Made by a program: the position numbers and the translations under genes | In this document: piece after piece, positions 9,230-18,009 of the stretch | How positions within the stretch are numbered: the first letter of the stretch is position 1 | Layout of the letters: every line of letters starts with the position of its first letter | NCBI RefSeq assembly: GCF_022200785.1 | Contig: NZ_CP087585.1 | Coordinates: 2,480,001 to 2,544,000 of the forward strand | Direction of reading: 5' to 3' | Source of the DNA: Pedobacter mucosus | GTDB taxonomy: Bacteria > Bacteroidota > Bacteroidia > Sphingobacteriales > Sphingobacteriaceae | DNA: 64,000 nucleotides | Notes under the pieces: generated by a model | Told to the model about the DNA's origin: nothing | The model's input: the letters and a program-made list of their open reading frames with translations, nothing else | Databases searched by the model: none

Positions 9230-9808
9230 ATGAAAAAGTTTTTAGCGACAATATTATTATCAGCAACTACAATAATTGCTGCAAATGCTCAAATTCAAAA
9301 AGGCAATGTAATGGTGGGTGGAAACCTGACCAATATTAATCTAGGTTTAGATGATCCTAAAATCTTCAGTGTAGATATTACCCCGAAAGCCGCCTGGTTT
9401 ATTCAAGATAATGTGGCTCTTGGTGCCTATGTAAACTTCGGATTGGAAACTGCAAAAAATTCGAACACGACAACCAGTTATGGCGTGGGTGCATTAGGTC
9501 GTTACTATGCAGGCAGTGATACAGAAGTGCTTCGTCATGGTCGCTTTTTTGCCGAGGCAACCGCTGGTATTGGTGGGGTAAATGTGAGTAAAGGCGGCGG
9601 CAATACAAATGGTTTAAATCTTAGTGTTGGACCTGGTTTTGCATACTTTATAACACCAAATATTGGTTTGGAAACACTGTTGAAGTATAATGGCCTGGTA
9701 GGTTTTGGTAGTTCAACTACACAAAACAATTTAAACCTTTCATTTGGCTTCCAGATTTATCTTCCAGGCCAAAGAACGGCTAATAAAGTTAAAGGCGACA
9801 TTAAATAA
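9230..9808 (+). CDS. Small outer-membrane beta-barrel protein
   Basis: A 192-residue protein with a signal peptide (MKKFLATILLSATTIIAANA, cleavage before Q) and a single barrel-like domain: Gly- and aromatic-rich alternating strands such as GKGNVMVGG-type starts, NVALGAYVNFGL, and a final strand NLNLSFGFQIYLPG. It is close to the porin-family / OMP_b-brl group. It follows the OmpA-like gene by 39 bp and is closed by a hairpin at 9817-9849, so the two may be one transcript. The specific function is unknown. Confidence 0.82.
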   Translation: MKKFLATILLSATTIIAANAQIQKGNVMVGGNLTNINLGLDDPKIFSVDITPKAAWFIQDNVALGAYVNFGLETAKNSNTTTSYGVGALGRYYAGSDTEVLRHGRFFAEATAGIGGVNVSKGGGNTNGLNLSVGPGFAYFITPNIGLETLLKYNGLVGFGSSTTQNNLNLSFGFQIYLPGQRTANKVKGDIK

Positions 9809-9816
9809 TTAAACAG

Positions 9817-9851
9817 AAAAATGCTGGATTGTAGTGATTCAGCATTTTTTC
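9817..9851 (+). terminator. Intrinsic terminator after the outer-membrane genes
   Basis: AAAAATGCTG at 9817-9826 pairs with CAGCATTTTT at 9840-9849 around a 13-nt loop, with a run of six T at the 3' side. It begins 8 bp after the stop codon. Confidence 0.75.
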
Positions 9852-9886
9852 ATCCATAAAATCATCTACCTAACATTTAAAAAAAC

Positions 9887-10912
9887 ATGTCACAAACGAT
9901 TCATACATCAAGCAATAAATCTGCGATTGGATTTATTAGTCGCCTATCCTGGAGCGCAGTCATTGCCGGGGTATTCATTGCTGTTGCAGCACAACTTTTA
10001 TTAAGCTTTTTAGGTCTTGGAATAGGCTTCGGAAGCATAAATCCAGTAGAGGAGGCCAAACCATTTAGCGGTTTAGGCACTGGCGCATTAATTTGGTGGA
10101 TTGTTACCATGCTGATCTTCGTATTTACTGGCGGATGGGTAGCAGGATGGTTTTCAAATCATGTACAAAAAGCTGATTTAATTTTACACGGCCTTTTAAC
10201 ATGGTGTTTACTTACATTTCTTAACATGTACCTCATCACATCTTCCGTTGGGAAAATCGTAGGTGGAGTTGGCTCAGTTATAACCAAGGGATTTTCTATT
10301 GCTGGAGAAGGGATAAAAGCTGCAGCACCCGAAGCCGGAGATCTTATAAAAGATCAGGTGGGGGTTGATAAGAATGCTTTTGTAAAGATGAAGCAGGAAG
10401 CAGAGTTGCTACTTAAACAAACTGAGAAGAAAGAATTGCAGCCAGGTGCGCTAAAGGATAAAGTTGAGCAAGCTTCGGCCGAAGGTAAATCCAGCGGTAA
10501 GTCGGCTTTGGAAAATCCACAGCAAGCACAACAACAATTAGATGCCTTGGTTTCAAAGCTATTCTCTGAAAACGACTCAACATTTAACGCTATCGATCAG
10601 GAAGCGTTGGTAAATGTTGTTAAGAACAGAACTGGCAAAAGCGAGGCAGAATCTAAACAGATAGTTCAAAACTGGGTAAGCACTTTACAGGATGCCAAAC
10701 AAAAAGTGCAGGAAGTTAAAGTTAAGGCAGAACAGAAAGCCAGAGAAGTCGGAGATGATGTTGCCTCTGCACTATCAAAATTTGCAATTTTCTCTTTCAT
10801 TGGGATGATTTTAGGTGCAGTGAGCGCTAGTTTTGGTGCGATTTTCGCCTCACGCAAACGAGTAACATTGGAAGCTCACCCTGTGGAGGGATTTAGAAAA
10901 GCTGATCAATAA
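9887..10912 (+). CDS. Membrane protein of unknown function with helical soluble domain
   Basis: A 341-residue polytopic protein. Hydrophobic segments lie at about 20-45 (SRLSWSAVIAGVFIAVAAQL), 67-88, 92-112 and near the C-terminus at about 298-322. Between the third and fourth is a long charged helical region (about residues 150-290) rich in Lys, Glu, Gln and Ala, possibly coiled coil. The N-terminal block resembles small PhnA-like/YrzE-type membrane proteins by eye, but I cannot assign a family. A clear terminator follows. It stands alone between two hairpins, so it is probably monocistronic. Confidence 0.75.
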   Translation: MSQTIHTSSNKSAIGFISRLSWSAVIAGVFIAVAAQLLLSFLGLGIGFGSINPVEEAKPFSGLGTGALIWWIVTMLIFVFTGGWVAGWFSNHVQKADLILHGLLTWCLLTFLNMYLITSSVGKIVGGVGSVITKGFSIAGEGIKAAAPEAGDLIKDQVGVDKNAFVKMKQEAELLLKQTEKKELQPGALKDKVEQASAEGKSSGKSALENPQQAQQQLDALVSKLFSENDSTFNAIDQEALVNVVKNRTGKSEAESKQIVQNWVSTLQDAKQKVQEVKVKAEQKAREVGDDVASALSKFAIFSFIGMILGAVSASFGAIFASRKRVTLEAHPVEGFRKADQ

Positions 10913-10937
10913 GAAGTAAGTTAAATTAGTAAATGTG

Positions 10938-10971
10938 AAATCCGGAAATAATGCTTTCCGGATTTTTTTTT
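10938..10971 (+). terminator. Intrinsic terminator
   Basis: AAATCCGGAAA at 10938-10948 pairs with TTTCCGGATTT at 10955-10965 around a 6-nt loop, followed by a run of T. It lies 25 bp after the membrane-protein gene. Confidence 0.85.
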
Positions 10972-11289
10972 GGAGTGTAAAATTGGATTATAATAAAAAT
11001 GACATTGGCGCTATAGATTTTTCAAACACAGCTTAAACATGCCTCACTACTCACGACGAGACATTTACTGCATCATCAGCGGTTTGGTGATTTGCCACGT
11101 CTTTTGTTTTCAGTGAATAAACCAATACCAATTAACCCCAGCTTGCCTCAAATATTTTTGAATAATAGATTATTAATCAATAGACTTACAAATAATTATG
11201 AAGTGGCGCAATGGCGTCAAACCTCTTATTTTTTCTAATATGACGCTTATAACCACTAAAACCATATAAATAAACCAGAAGTATATTTA
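10972..11289. other. 318-bp intergenic region, nothing recognised
   Basis: No supported gene, tRNA or strong hairpin. The minus strand at about 11040-11110 has a short frame reading LKTKDVANHQTADDAVNVSS that could be gene debris, but I cannot match it to a family. Confidence 0.35.
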
Positions 11290-11640
11290 TTGACCCTAAT
11301 TAAAAATAAGGCTATTAATCTTTGGAAAAAAGCTGCTCATATGCGCATTGTGAATATTGATGATGTTCAAGGAGAACTTGCTAGTCATTATCGACCAGAT
11401 CTGGATTTAGAAAAGAAAGAACTTCGGATAAAACTTGATATTGCGATTGATCGTCTACCATTAAAAACCAAGCTTGCATTTAAACTGATCAAAGAAGAAG
11501 GAATGAAATCAATAGAAGTAACTGAAATACTTAACATATCTGTCCGCACCGTTCATACCCATGTATATAATGCGATGAGCAGATTATTCAATGAACCTGC
11601 AGTCTGCTGCAAATGCCCGGTTCAATATTTGGTTAATTAA
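11290..11640 (+). pseudogene. Truncated ECF sigma-70 factor (region 4 only)
   Basis: The frame encodes a sigma region 4: IAIDRLPLKTKLAFKLIKEE, then a helix-turn-helix (SIEVTEILNISVRTVHTHVYNAMSRL). Before it, only the end of region 2 is left (KNKAINLWKK, where family members have RNRAID...RK). An in-frame stop lies at 11257 and the first usable codon is a TTG at 11290, so the promoter -10 recognition domain is missing. ECF sigma factors usually have 160-200 residues; this has at most 116. It is best read as a decayed gene. A functional region-4-only regulator is possible but less likely. Confidence 0.65.
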
Positions 11641-11799
11641 AAGCCAGACACTTATCCGTACCTTATGCTTAGAAAGTAAAATTCGGAAAGGCATTCTTTA
11701 ATAATGGCTAATATTTGGTCATATTGGGATACTTTTTAAACATAAAGCTATAAGTAACGCTTCGACTTGGTTAATAATGTTATAAGTTTATAATCTATT

Positions 11800-12165
11800 A
11801 TGCATTCGACTCAAATATTTCTGGCTACAATGTTAACAAGTATATTTTTTCTCTTAGCTGGAGTATGGATACTTATATTTCCTCCTAAACGCATAAACAG
11901 TTTCTATGGCTACCGCACCAGAAATTCAATGAAGTCTCAATCTTCATGGAATTTTGCCCAAAGATTTTCTGGGTGGGAAATAACTAGATGGGGAATAATT
12001 CTATTGATTTGTTCATTAGTTGGGTTAGAATATGATTTAGGCGAAAACTTAGAAACACTAATTGGAATTAGCATATTTGTCGCTGTCATTGTTATGTTTA
12101 TCTTAAGAACTGAGCAAGCAATAAAGAAACATACCCTAACTGAAAAACAATCACTAAATAAATGA
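11800..12165 (+). CDS. SdpI-family membrane protein
   Basis: A 121-residue integral membrane protein. The conserved block PPKRINSFYGYRTRNSMKSQ followed by WNFAQRF is the SdpI/YhfL-type signature. Three hydrophobic segments lie at about residues 7-27, 62-80 and 88-106. SdpI of Bacillus gives immunity to the SdpC toxin, but in Bacteroidota these short homologues have no established role. It is preceded by a worn region and followed by an 8-bp inverted repeat (AACACGGT at 12175, ACCGTGTT at 12216) that could be a weak terminator. Confidence 0.8.
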   Translation: MHSTQIFLATMLTSIFFLLAGVWILIFPPKRINSFYGYRTRNSMKSQSSWNFAQRFSGWEITRWGIILLICSLVGLEYDLGENLETLIGISIFVAVIVMFILRTEQAIKKHTLTEKQSLNK

Positions 12166-12341
12166 CTTTATCAAAACACGGTGGAACAAACATAATAATT
12201 AATGTCTTTTCTTATACCGTGTTGAATTATCAGTTTTTTAATGAATAGCATTGTTATAAATGATATTGCTTTTAGGATCTCGCTGATTGAATAACGTAAA
12301 TACAATACTATTTGAGGTGTTGTATTAATGGCAGATAAGCG

Positions 12342-12584
12342 TCAATCTACATTCTTCGTTTTTGGATTGAAGCTATATTGTTTACCATATTCAGCGATAA
12401 CCAATTTAAGGTTGATGGCAACTAATCCAGATTCTAAAATATATATATCATATGATACCAGGTCATGCACGAAGAAAGGTTTGTTTGTAGATTCAAGATG
12501 AAATCTTATTTTCCCGCCATTAACATCCTTGATGATTCCAATGCCAACTGTATTGTTTAGTGAAATGATGATTCCGAGCCGCAT
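12342..12584 (-). CDS. Small protein, possible cold-shock-like beta fold
   Basis: An 80-residue protein with alternating hydrophobic strands: GIIISLNNTVGIGIIKDV, then GGKIRFHLESTNKPFFVHDLVSYD. The layout (I-x-x-x-N-x-x-G-I-G-I-I-x-D ... I-x-F-H) resembles the first strands of a cold-shock/OB domain, where G-x-I-x-F-H binds nucleic acid. The fit is by eye and partial. It lies 57 bp downstream of the first receiver gene on the same strand and may share its transcript. Confidence 0.55.
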   Translation of the reverse strand: MRLGIIISLNNTVGIGIIKDVNGGKIRFHLESTNKPFFVHDLVSYDIYILESGLVAINLKLVIAEYGKQYSFNPKTKNVD

Positions 12585-12641
12585 TGCAATACCTCATGAT
12601 TAATTACTAAATATAATATATATTCACTTGTAATTAATCAA

Positions 12642-13028
12642 TTATCTCTCTTTTAGTGTCGATAATAGGTGCTTAACTTTGGATATCATATCTTCCAACT
12701 CGAAAGGCTTTTCAATATAATCATCAGAGTATAAAGGTTTCAAGGGATCATTATGGAAGGCACTGATGACTGACATTAATATAACTGGTATATTTTGAAA
12801 TCTTGATGTTTTGAGTTCTTTACAAACATCCCGTCCATCAACCGATCCCATTATCACATCCATCAATACTATATCGGGCTTAAAAGAATCAAGTAGGTTG
12901 TCGATGTTAGCACAATTATCTTTGCCCATAACTATATAATCCTCAATCTCAAAGATGAGTTTTATAACCTCCAGAGTGCCAGGATCATCATCAATCACTA
13001 GTATTTTATTATGCACTCTATCATTCAT
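12642..13028 (-). CDS. Stand-alone response-regulator receiver protein
   Basis: A 128-residue single receiver domain. Asp13-Asp15 form the acidic pocket, Asp57 (VLMDVIMG) is the phospho-acceptor, Ser86 the switch residue and Lys107 (YIEKPF) the conserved lysine. There is no output domain. It is 39 bp downstream of a second receiver-only gene on the same strand, and no kinase is adjacent. Such proteins act by protein-protein contact or as phosphate shuttles or sinks. Confidence 0.88.
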   Translation of the reverse strand: MNDRVHNKILVIDDDPGTLEVIKLIFEIEDYIVMGKDNCANIDNLLDSFKPDIVLMDVIMGSVDGRDVCKELKTSRFQNIPVILMSVISAFHNDPLKPLYSDDYIEKPFELEDMISKVKHLLSTLKER

Positions 13029-13067
13029 ATTAGGCTAAGATACAGTAAATAAAGCCCTGAACTGTAA

Positions 13068-13430
13068 TTATTTGTTAAGGTGATATGCAATTGTCCTTGC
13101 CATTTGCTCAATATCAAAAGGCTTGCTTATCAATTCCTCTGCTTTACAAGAGTAACCACCCATCACAGTTATATTTGTCTTGGCTGACATCATTAATATA
13201 GGAATTTCTTTGGTGTCTTCCAAGTGCTGTAAGAGTTCGCATAATGCTCTTCCGTCTTGTGTACCTAGTTGAATGTCAAGTATCACCAAATTGGGTTTAA
13301 ATTCTAACATTAACGGCATAAATTCAGACGGATTATAAATACATTTAACTTCGTATCCTTCTTCTTCCAAAAGCAACTGCATTACAAACAGTATATCTTC
13401 ATTATCATCTAAAACCAATATCCTTTTCAT
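13068..13430 (-). CDS. Stand-alone response-regulator receiver protein
   Basis: A 120-residue receiver domain with Asp8-Asp9, phospho-acceptor Asp52 (LVILDIQLG), Ser82 (MMSAKT) and Lys103 (ISKPF). There is no DNA-binding or enzymatic output. It precedes the other receiver gene, 39 bp away, so the pair is probably one transcript. The two proteins differ clearly in sequence, so this is not a recent duplication. A kinase elsewhere in the genome must serve them. Confidence 0.88.
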   Translation of the reverse strand: MKRILVLDDNEDILFVMQLLLEEEGYEVKCIYNPSEFMPLMLEFKPNLVILDIQLGTQDGRALCELLQHLEDTKEIPILMMSAKTNITVMGGYSCKAEELISKPFDIEQMARTIAYHLNK

Positions 13431-13989
13431 TCATCAATAGTCTTCTCAAATAAAAGAACAAATGATGTAATATGGTTTAGTTGAATTTAAATTTAAGTAT
13501 TTATAACGGGTTAGAGTCGATAAATACGGTTTTGCCTTCGGTAAATACGCATTTCTATTCTGGATTTGTGATTTATTTAACGAATTCTCATTTTAATACT
13601 AAATACCAATGTATGAAAGTGAAGAATAAGAAGTCTAATGCGCAAGCTAGAACGACTGAGCAATGTATAACTGTTAGGGATCGTCTACAAGATCATCAAA
13701 TATCAATTTGTTTACTAGCTCAACCTTTAAATGGTAATGTACTGTTGATGCTCAAATTAAGGTGTTCCAATTCGATAATGGTTAATAGATGTATTATAAA
13801 TTAATATTCTAGTAGGTGGGTCATCGTTCTCTGTATGCGTACCTTACTTTACCAACTACAATTAATAACGTCATTAAATAGCGTTTTCTTCCTGGTCTTG
13901 AGGTCAGTCTAGGAATCGGCAAGAGTTTCGAGAGTTATGCGTAGCATTATTTTTGGCCAGTGAAGATCTAGTTTTATCAATGGCGGGAT
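13431..13989. other. Worn region without a supported gene
   Basis: A 107-codon frame from a TTG at 13481 runs to 13804, but its product is low in recognisable structure and I do not call it. The stretch 13805-13989 contains no frame of use. Together with the pseudogene that follows, this looks like decaying accessory DNA. Confidence 0.4.
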
Positions 13990-14504
13990 TATGATCGCTG
14001 ATGGAGGGTGGAATGCATTTTAGCATCCCTTGCCTCATTGAGCAGTATCATCATCAACCTATTGATCCACAAAAAGAATAAAATGACCATGACGCTTCAG
14101 TTCCACTTGGCGATGTTTTTAACCAATGGGATACAATGGGGAGATTTAACAAAGTTTGGCGCCGATGTAATAAAGGAATATAATCGATTGGGTATCCTGA
14201 TACATCTTTTCATGCAAACAATGAAATGGTTAGTGCTGCGCTTAAAATTGCAAAACATCCAATTATTATTTCACATACATGATTGGATACACAACTAGGA
14301 ATAAACGAAAATATGGCCAAAATGATCCGACCAAGACTTATCAATAAGGAACAGGCAAAAGTTGTTGCTGATACTGGTGGGATAATAGGGGTATGGACAC
14401 ACTTAGCTGAATCTCCTTTAATTTATGCCCAAAATATTAGTGCGCTTGTTGATGTAGTTGAAAATTGGTATACGATGGAGACAGATATCGAACACCTTTA
14501 ATAA
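13990..14504 (+). pseudogene. Membrane dipeptidase (peptidase M19) pseudogene
   Basis: Pieces of a renal-dipeptidase-type zinc peptidase appear in order but in different frames. At about 14085-14210 the reading is WGDLTKFGADVIKEYNRLGI, equivalent to the family block LTPFGREVVREMNRLG. After a shift, HANNEMVSAALKIAKHPIII continues the block up to SHT at about 14280. After another shift, 14283-14501 gives RPRLINKEQAKVVADTGGII followed by GVWT. The upstream part (EGG-like, about 14000-14060) is also broken. The metal-binding N-terminus and the C-terminus are missing. Several frameshifts and the missing ends make sequencing error an unlikely explanation. Confidence 0.72.
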
Positions 14505-14549
14505 ACGAAACAGCCCAACCTTATCTACCTGAAAAACGGGGAATTACAA

Positions 14550-14593
14550 GACAAAAAAAAAGGGACAAAAACTTAACAAGAAGTCTTTGTCCC
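14550..14593 (-). terminator. Intrinsic terminator of the tRNA-His gene
   Basis: On the minus strand GGGACAAA (14593-14586) pairs with TTTGTCCC (14569-14562) and is followed by a run of nine T. It begins 6 bp after the tRNA 3' end. Confidence 0.85.
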
Positions 14594-14599
14594 ATAAAG

Positions 14600-14674
14600 G
14601 GTGGATGATGGGGCTCGAACCCACGACCCTCGGCACCACAAACCAATACTCTAACCAACTGAGCTACAACCACC
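14600..14674 (-). tRNA. tRNA-His (GUG)
   Basis: The minus strand folds as a full cloverleaf: D stem GCTC/GAGT, anticodon arm TTGGT-TTGTGGT-GCCGA with anticodon GTG, variable loop GGGTC, T arm GTGGG-TTCGAGC-CCCAT. An extra 5' G opposite C73, the histidine identity element, is encoded. The acceptor stem GTGGTTG/CATCCAC has one T-T mismatch at position 5:68. The CCA end is not encoded. Confidence 0.93.
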
Positions 14675-14830
14675 GTTTTTGATATCACAAAAGTACGATT
14701 TTAAATATTTCCTGCAAATGTTTTTATCATTGATATAGTAATTATTTTTTAATTCGTTATCCTTCAATTATTTGAATTTAATATTAAACTTTAAATATAT
14801 GTGCAATGCTCACCTTTTAGACTAAAAACA

Positions 14831-14838
14831 TAACTTTA
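14831..14838 (+). promoter_or_regulatory. Near-consensus -7 element before rnhA
   Basis: TAACTTTA matches the Bacteroidota TAnnTTTG element except for the last base. It ends 8 bp before the ATG at 14847, which would leave a very short leader. Confidence 0.4.
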
Positions 14839-14846
14839 CGCCGTTT

Positions 14847-15311
14847 ATGATCGAGATTTATACAGATGGAGCAGCCAGCGGTAACCCCGGACCAGGGGGC
14901 TATGGAACTATTTTAAGATCTGGCCAACATTACAAAGAATTAAGTGGTGGTTTTAGAATGACAACCAACAATCGTATGGAGTTGCTTGCTGTTATTAAGG
15001 GTTTAGAAGCGCTAAAAAGTTTGAATCAGCAAGTAACTGTATTTTCAGATTCAAAATATGTTGTGGATGCCATAGAAAAAAAATGGGTATTTGGTTGGGT
15101 AACCAAAGGTTTTAAAGATAAAAAGAACAAGGACCTTTGGATAAGGTTTTTAGAATTGTATAAACTTCATAAAGTAAAATTTATTTGGATTAAAGGTCAC
15201 AACGATCATCCAGAAAATGAACGTTGTGATAGATTAGCAGTAGCTGCATCCAGAAATACACGAGAATTAGCCATCGATACTTTTTTCGAAGTAGAAAGAA
15301 GCCGGATATGA
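14847..15311 (+). CDS. rnhA: Ribonuclease HI
   Basis: A 154-residue RNase H that cuts the RNA strand of RNA-DNA hybrids. The active-site carboxylates are all visible: Asp7 in [15 protein letters not shown], Glu45 in [11 protein letters not shown], Asp68 in [11 protein letters not shown] and Asp128 in NERCDRLA, with His118 in WIKGHND. Length matches the E. coli enzyme (155). The basic protrusion is present ([21 protein letters not shown] region). It is a lone gene divergent from tRNA-His. Confidence 0.96.
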   Translation: MIEIYTDGAASGNPGPGGYGTILRSGQHYKELSGGFRMTTNNRMELLAVIKGLEALKSLNQQVTVFSDSKYVVDAIEKKWVFGWVTKGFKDKKNKDLWIRFLELYKLHKVKFIWIKGHNDHPENERCDRLAVAASRNTRELAIDTFFEVERSRI

Positions 15312-15490
15312 GCAGTATAAATAAATTAAAAAATTAGTTTTATTGCCTGATAATCATATAGATACCTAAATTTTAGTTGCATCTTCTTACTTGCATCCTC
15401 CTTTTTCGTCTGTAATAAAGATTAATTGTTTTATTTAAGTTAATTGCCTGTTTTTAAGGTTATGAATTTTATCGTGTCATTATTAGATAA

Positions 15491-15535
15491 CAGGGTGATC
15501 ACTCGGTGTAAACACGCTTAAAGCAGGGTGATCAC
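15491..15535 (+). repeat. Two 12-bp direct repeats with palindromic core (candidate operator)
   Basis: CAGGGTGATCAC occurs at 15491-15502 and again at 15524-15535, 33 bp apart, which is about three helical turns. Each contains the 8-bp palindrome GTGATCAC. They lie about 100-140 bp before the start of the DUF6266 gene within a 320-bp gap that otherwise shows nothing. The layout fits paired binding sites of a dimeric regulator. Confidence 0.5.
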
Positions 15536-15610
15536 AGCTTATAAAACGTATACTATCCTTGTAAGCATCTTAAAATTATCAATACACGGGTAAACATTCC
15601 TAAAAGTTGT

Positions 15611-15618
15611 TAACTTTA
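15611..15618 (+). promoter_or_regulatory. Near-consensus -7 element before the DUF6266 gene
   Basis: TAACTTTA at this position differs from TAnnTTTG only in the last base and ends 13 bp before the ATG at 15632. I see no convincing -33 element. Confidence 0.4.
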
Positions 15619-15631
15619 AGGAAAATCTATT

Positions 15632-16267
15632 ATGGCTACATTTAAAAATGGTATTCTAGGGGGCTTTTCTGGCAAGGTAGGCTCAGTGGTTGGCTTCCAA
15701 CTCGGAGACAAATTTGTAATGCGGGCTATGCCACGCTCTCGGAGTGCTTTTACAGAAAAAGAATTGGAGAATCAACAAAAATTCAGGATGGTCCAACTAT
15801 ACCTCTCTCCTTTTAAGGATTTGTTGAGAGTAGGTTTCAATAATTATTATACTAAAACTGGTGGTTTTCGGGCAGCACTTTCTTATACTAGAAAAGAGGC
15901 TATAAAACAGGATGATGATGGAATTTGTATTGATCATGAACTAATCAAAATCAGTGGAGGCAACCTTGCTCCTGCCATTAATCCTGAAGTAGAGATTGCG
16001 ACTCATAAAGAAATTACCATTCGTTGGGACACCTATAATTTAAATTACCTGAACGAAAGTGACCAGCTGATGTTACTCGTTTACGATCCGACTAGCAGGG
16101 CTGTATGTATGAGGATATTTAATGGAACATTCCGAAAAGCAGGTGAATTTAGAGTGCTTCCTCCTCAGAAGCTATTTGACACACAAGTAAATATTTACAT
16201 TGGATTTGTGGCTGCTGATCGCAATTCCCAATCAGACAGCCAATATTTAGGTTCTTTTATACTTTAA
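15632..16267 (+). CDS. DUF6266 family protein
   Basis: A 211-residue protein whose N-terminus (MATFKNGILGGFSGKVGSVVG) and the block ENQQKFRMVQLYLSPFKDLL are the signature of DUF6266, a family seen almost only in Sphingobacteriaceae and relatives. The N-terminal part looks like a short beta-hairpin followed by a helix; the rest (IDHELIKISGGNLAPA, EITIRWDTYN) looks like an all-beta module similar to fibronectin-type domains. There is no signal peptide or catalytic motif, and the function is not known. Two spaced 12-bp repeats and a promoter-like element lie upstream. Confidence 0.8.
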   Translation: MATFKNGILGGFSGKVGSVVGFQLGDKFVMRAMPRSRSAFTEKELENQQKFRMVQLYLSPFKDLLRVGFNNYYTKTGGFRAALSYTRKEAIKQDDDGICIDHELIKISGGNLAPAINPEVEIATHKEITIRWDTYNLNYLNESDQLMLLVYDPTSRAVCMRIFNGTFRKAGEFRVLPPQKLFDTQVNIYIGFVAADRNSQSDSQYLGSFIL

Positions 16268-16297
16268 AAGTTTCCTTTCAGCTTAACAATGCTTTAA

Positions 16298-17377
16298 CTA
16301 GTCTATGCCACCTATAACGCCTAAACTTTCTAGTTTAGCTTCAACGCCATTACCATTTGATGTAGTTTTATCAGCATAGAAAAGCAACATTTCTTCTGCC
16401 TTTTCAACCATTTTAGTAGAACCGACAAAAATTGGAACCCGCTGATGTACTTCTACTGGTTGAATATCTAAAATCCGCTCGAATCCGGTTGTTGCTTTGC
16501 CACCAGCCTGCTCAATAATAAACGCCATTGGATTACACTCATACAGTAATCTTAATTTCCCTTCAGGTGAACGGGCTGTAGTTGGGTAGATATAGATGCC
16601 TCCATTTATTAAACTTCTATGAATATCACCCACCATAGAACCGATATATCTTGAAGTATATGGTCTATCGGTTGCATCATCTTCAACCTGGCAATATTTA
16701 ATATATTTTTTTACCCCTTCAGGAAAGTGGACATAATTGCCTTCATTAATTGAATAAGTAGTACCTGTTTCTGGAATTTTCATTTCAGGATGTGATAAAC
16801 AAAATTCACCAATCGATGGATCTAATGTAAAACCATTAACACCTTTCCCTGTGGTATAAACCAACATAGTTGAAGATCCATAAATAATATATCCAGCTGC
16901 TACCTGTTGCGTTCCTTTTTGTAAAACATCATTAATGGTAGCTCTACCTTCTGTAGAAGTACGGCGATAAATAGAAAAAACCGTTCCGACGGCAACATTA
17001 ACATCAGTGTTTGATGAACCATCCATAGGATCGATACACACTATATATTTAGCATTTTTTGAAACCGGAGAGTCTATATGAATAATTTCTTCCTCTTCTT
17101 CTGAAGCGATAATACAGCATTCTCCACCACTTGTTAAAGCCGCAAGAAATTGCTGATCTGCATAAACATCTAATTTTTTCTGTTTTTCTCCTTGAATGTT
17201 GGTTGTGCCCATGTGCCCAAGCATATCCACTAAACCAGCCTTATTTATCTCCCTATTTACAATCTTAGCTGCAATGGCAATATCCCTAAGTAATCTAGAC
17301 AGCTCCCCTTTTGAGTAAGGAAAATCTGCTTGTTTCTCAATAATGAACTGTCCTAGTGTTTTAACGCCACAAACCAT
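16298..17377 (-). CDS. fbp: Fructose-1,6-bisphosphatase, class 1
   Basis: A 359-residue gluconeogenic phosphatase that converts fructose 1,6-bisphosphate to fructose 6-phosphate. The hallmark metal-binding motif [17 protein letters not shown] is present, as are ASEEEEE (metal ligands) and the substrate segment [20 protein letters not shown]. The start is fixed by the conserved [11 protein letters not shown] segment. It lies 19 bp behind the metallophosphoesterase gene on the same strand, so the two probably form an operon. Confidence 0.96.
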   Translation of the reverse strand: MVCGVKTLGQFIIEKQADFPYSKGELSRLLRDIAIAAKIVNREINKAGLVDMLGHMGTTNIQGEKQKKLDVYADQQFLAALTSGGECCIIASEEEEEIIHIDSPVSKNAKYIVCIDPMDGSSNTDVNVAVGTVFSIYRRTSTEGRATINDVLQKGTQQVAAGYIIYGSSTMLVYTTGKGVNGFTLDPSIGEFCLSHPEMKIPETGTTYSINEGNYVHFPEGVKKYIKYCQVEDDATDRPYTSRYIGSMVGDIHRSLINGGIYIYPTTARSPEGKLRLLYECNPMAFIIEQAGGKATTGFERILDIQPVEVHQRVPIFVGSTKMVEKAEEMLLFYADKTTSNGNGVEAKLESLGVIGGID

Positions 17378-17396
17378 ACTTAGTGTATTTTTTACA

Positions 17397-17888
17397 TTAT
17401 CTACCCGATAATTCTATAACCTCTAAGGTATGAATATTTTCATCAGTTATGCAAAATCGGACTAAAGTTCTCACTTTGTGCCAACCGTGTTTCCCTGCTG
17501 CACCGGGGTTTATATGTAAACATTTTATTTTCTCATCATAAATGACCTTTAAAATGTGAGAATGACCAGTAATAAATAATTTTGGTGGGTTAGTGTATAT
17601 TTCAGGCTTAATAGATGCGGAATATTTGCCAGGGTAGCCACCAATGTGAATCATTAAAACATCCACCTGTTCGCAACTAAAACGATTTTTCTCAGGAAAT
17701 TCAGACCTTATTACGGCATCATCTATATTACCGAAAACTCCTCGAAGTGGTTTAAACGCAGCTAAAGGTTCGGCTACATTGGGCCCAAAATCTCCAGCAT
17801 GCCAAATTTCATCACATTTATCAAAGTGCTTAAAAACGGCTTCGTCTAAATAGCCGTGAGTATCTGAAATTAATCCGATTTGTTTCAT
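17397..17888 (-). CDS. YfcE/MJ0936-family metallophosphoesterase
   Basis: A 163-residue calcineurin-like phosphodiesterase. All metal-ligand blocks are visible: ISDTHGY (residues 6-12), HAGDFG, GNID, HIGGYPG, GHSHILK and HINPGAAG. Proteins of this size hydrolyse phosphodiesters in vitro; the natural substrate is not known. It heads a two-gene unit with fbp, 19 bp downstream. Confidence 0.9.
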   Translation of the reverse strand: MKQIGLISDTHGYLDEAVFKHFDKCDEIWHAGDFGPNVAEPLAAFKPLRGVFGNIDDAVIRSEFPEKNRFSCEQVDVLMIHIGGYPGKYSASIKPEIYTNPPKLFITGHSHILKVIYDEKIKCLHINPGAAGKHGWHKVRTLVRFCITDENIHTLEVIELSGR

Positions 17889-18009
17889 TTTGTGAAGATG
17901 ATTGTAAGCAAATTTTACAAGATTTGAATAATTAAACTGGCCTACTTAATAAGTTATTTTTTAAATTTTTCTTTAAACAAAGACCATTATATCTACTGAA
18001 AAAAGAAAA

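Noticed and set aside
11800..13430. A toxin-immunity or defence system built on the SdpI-like protein
   Set aside because: No SdpC-like toxin or other defence gene is adjacent, and SdpI-like proteins are common as lone genes.
13481..13804. 107-codon plus-strand frame starting with TTG
   Set aside because: No recognisable motif, no promoter, unusual composition, and it lies in a decayed region; not enough to call a gene.
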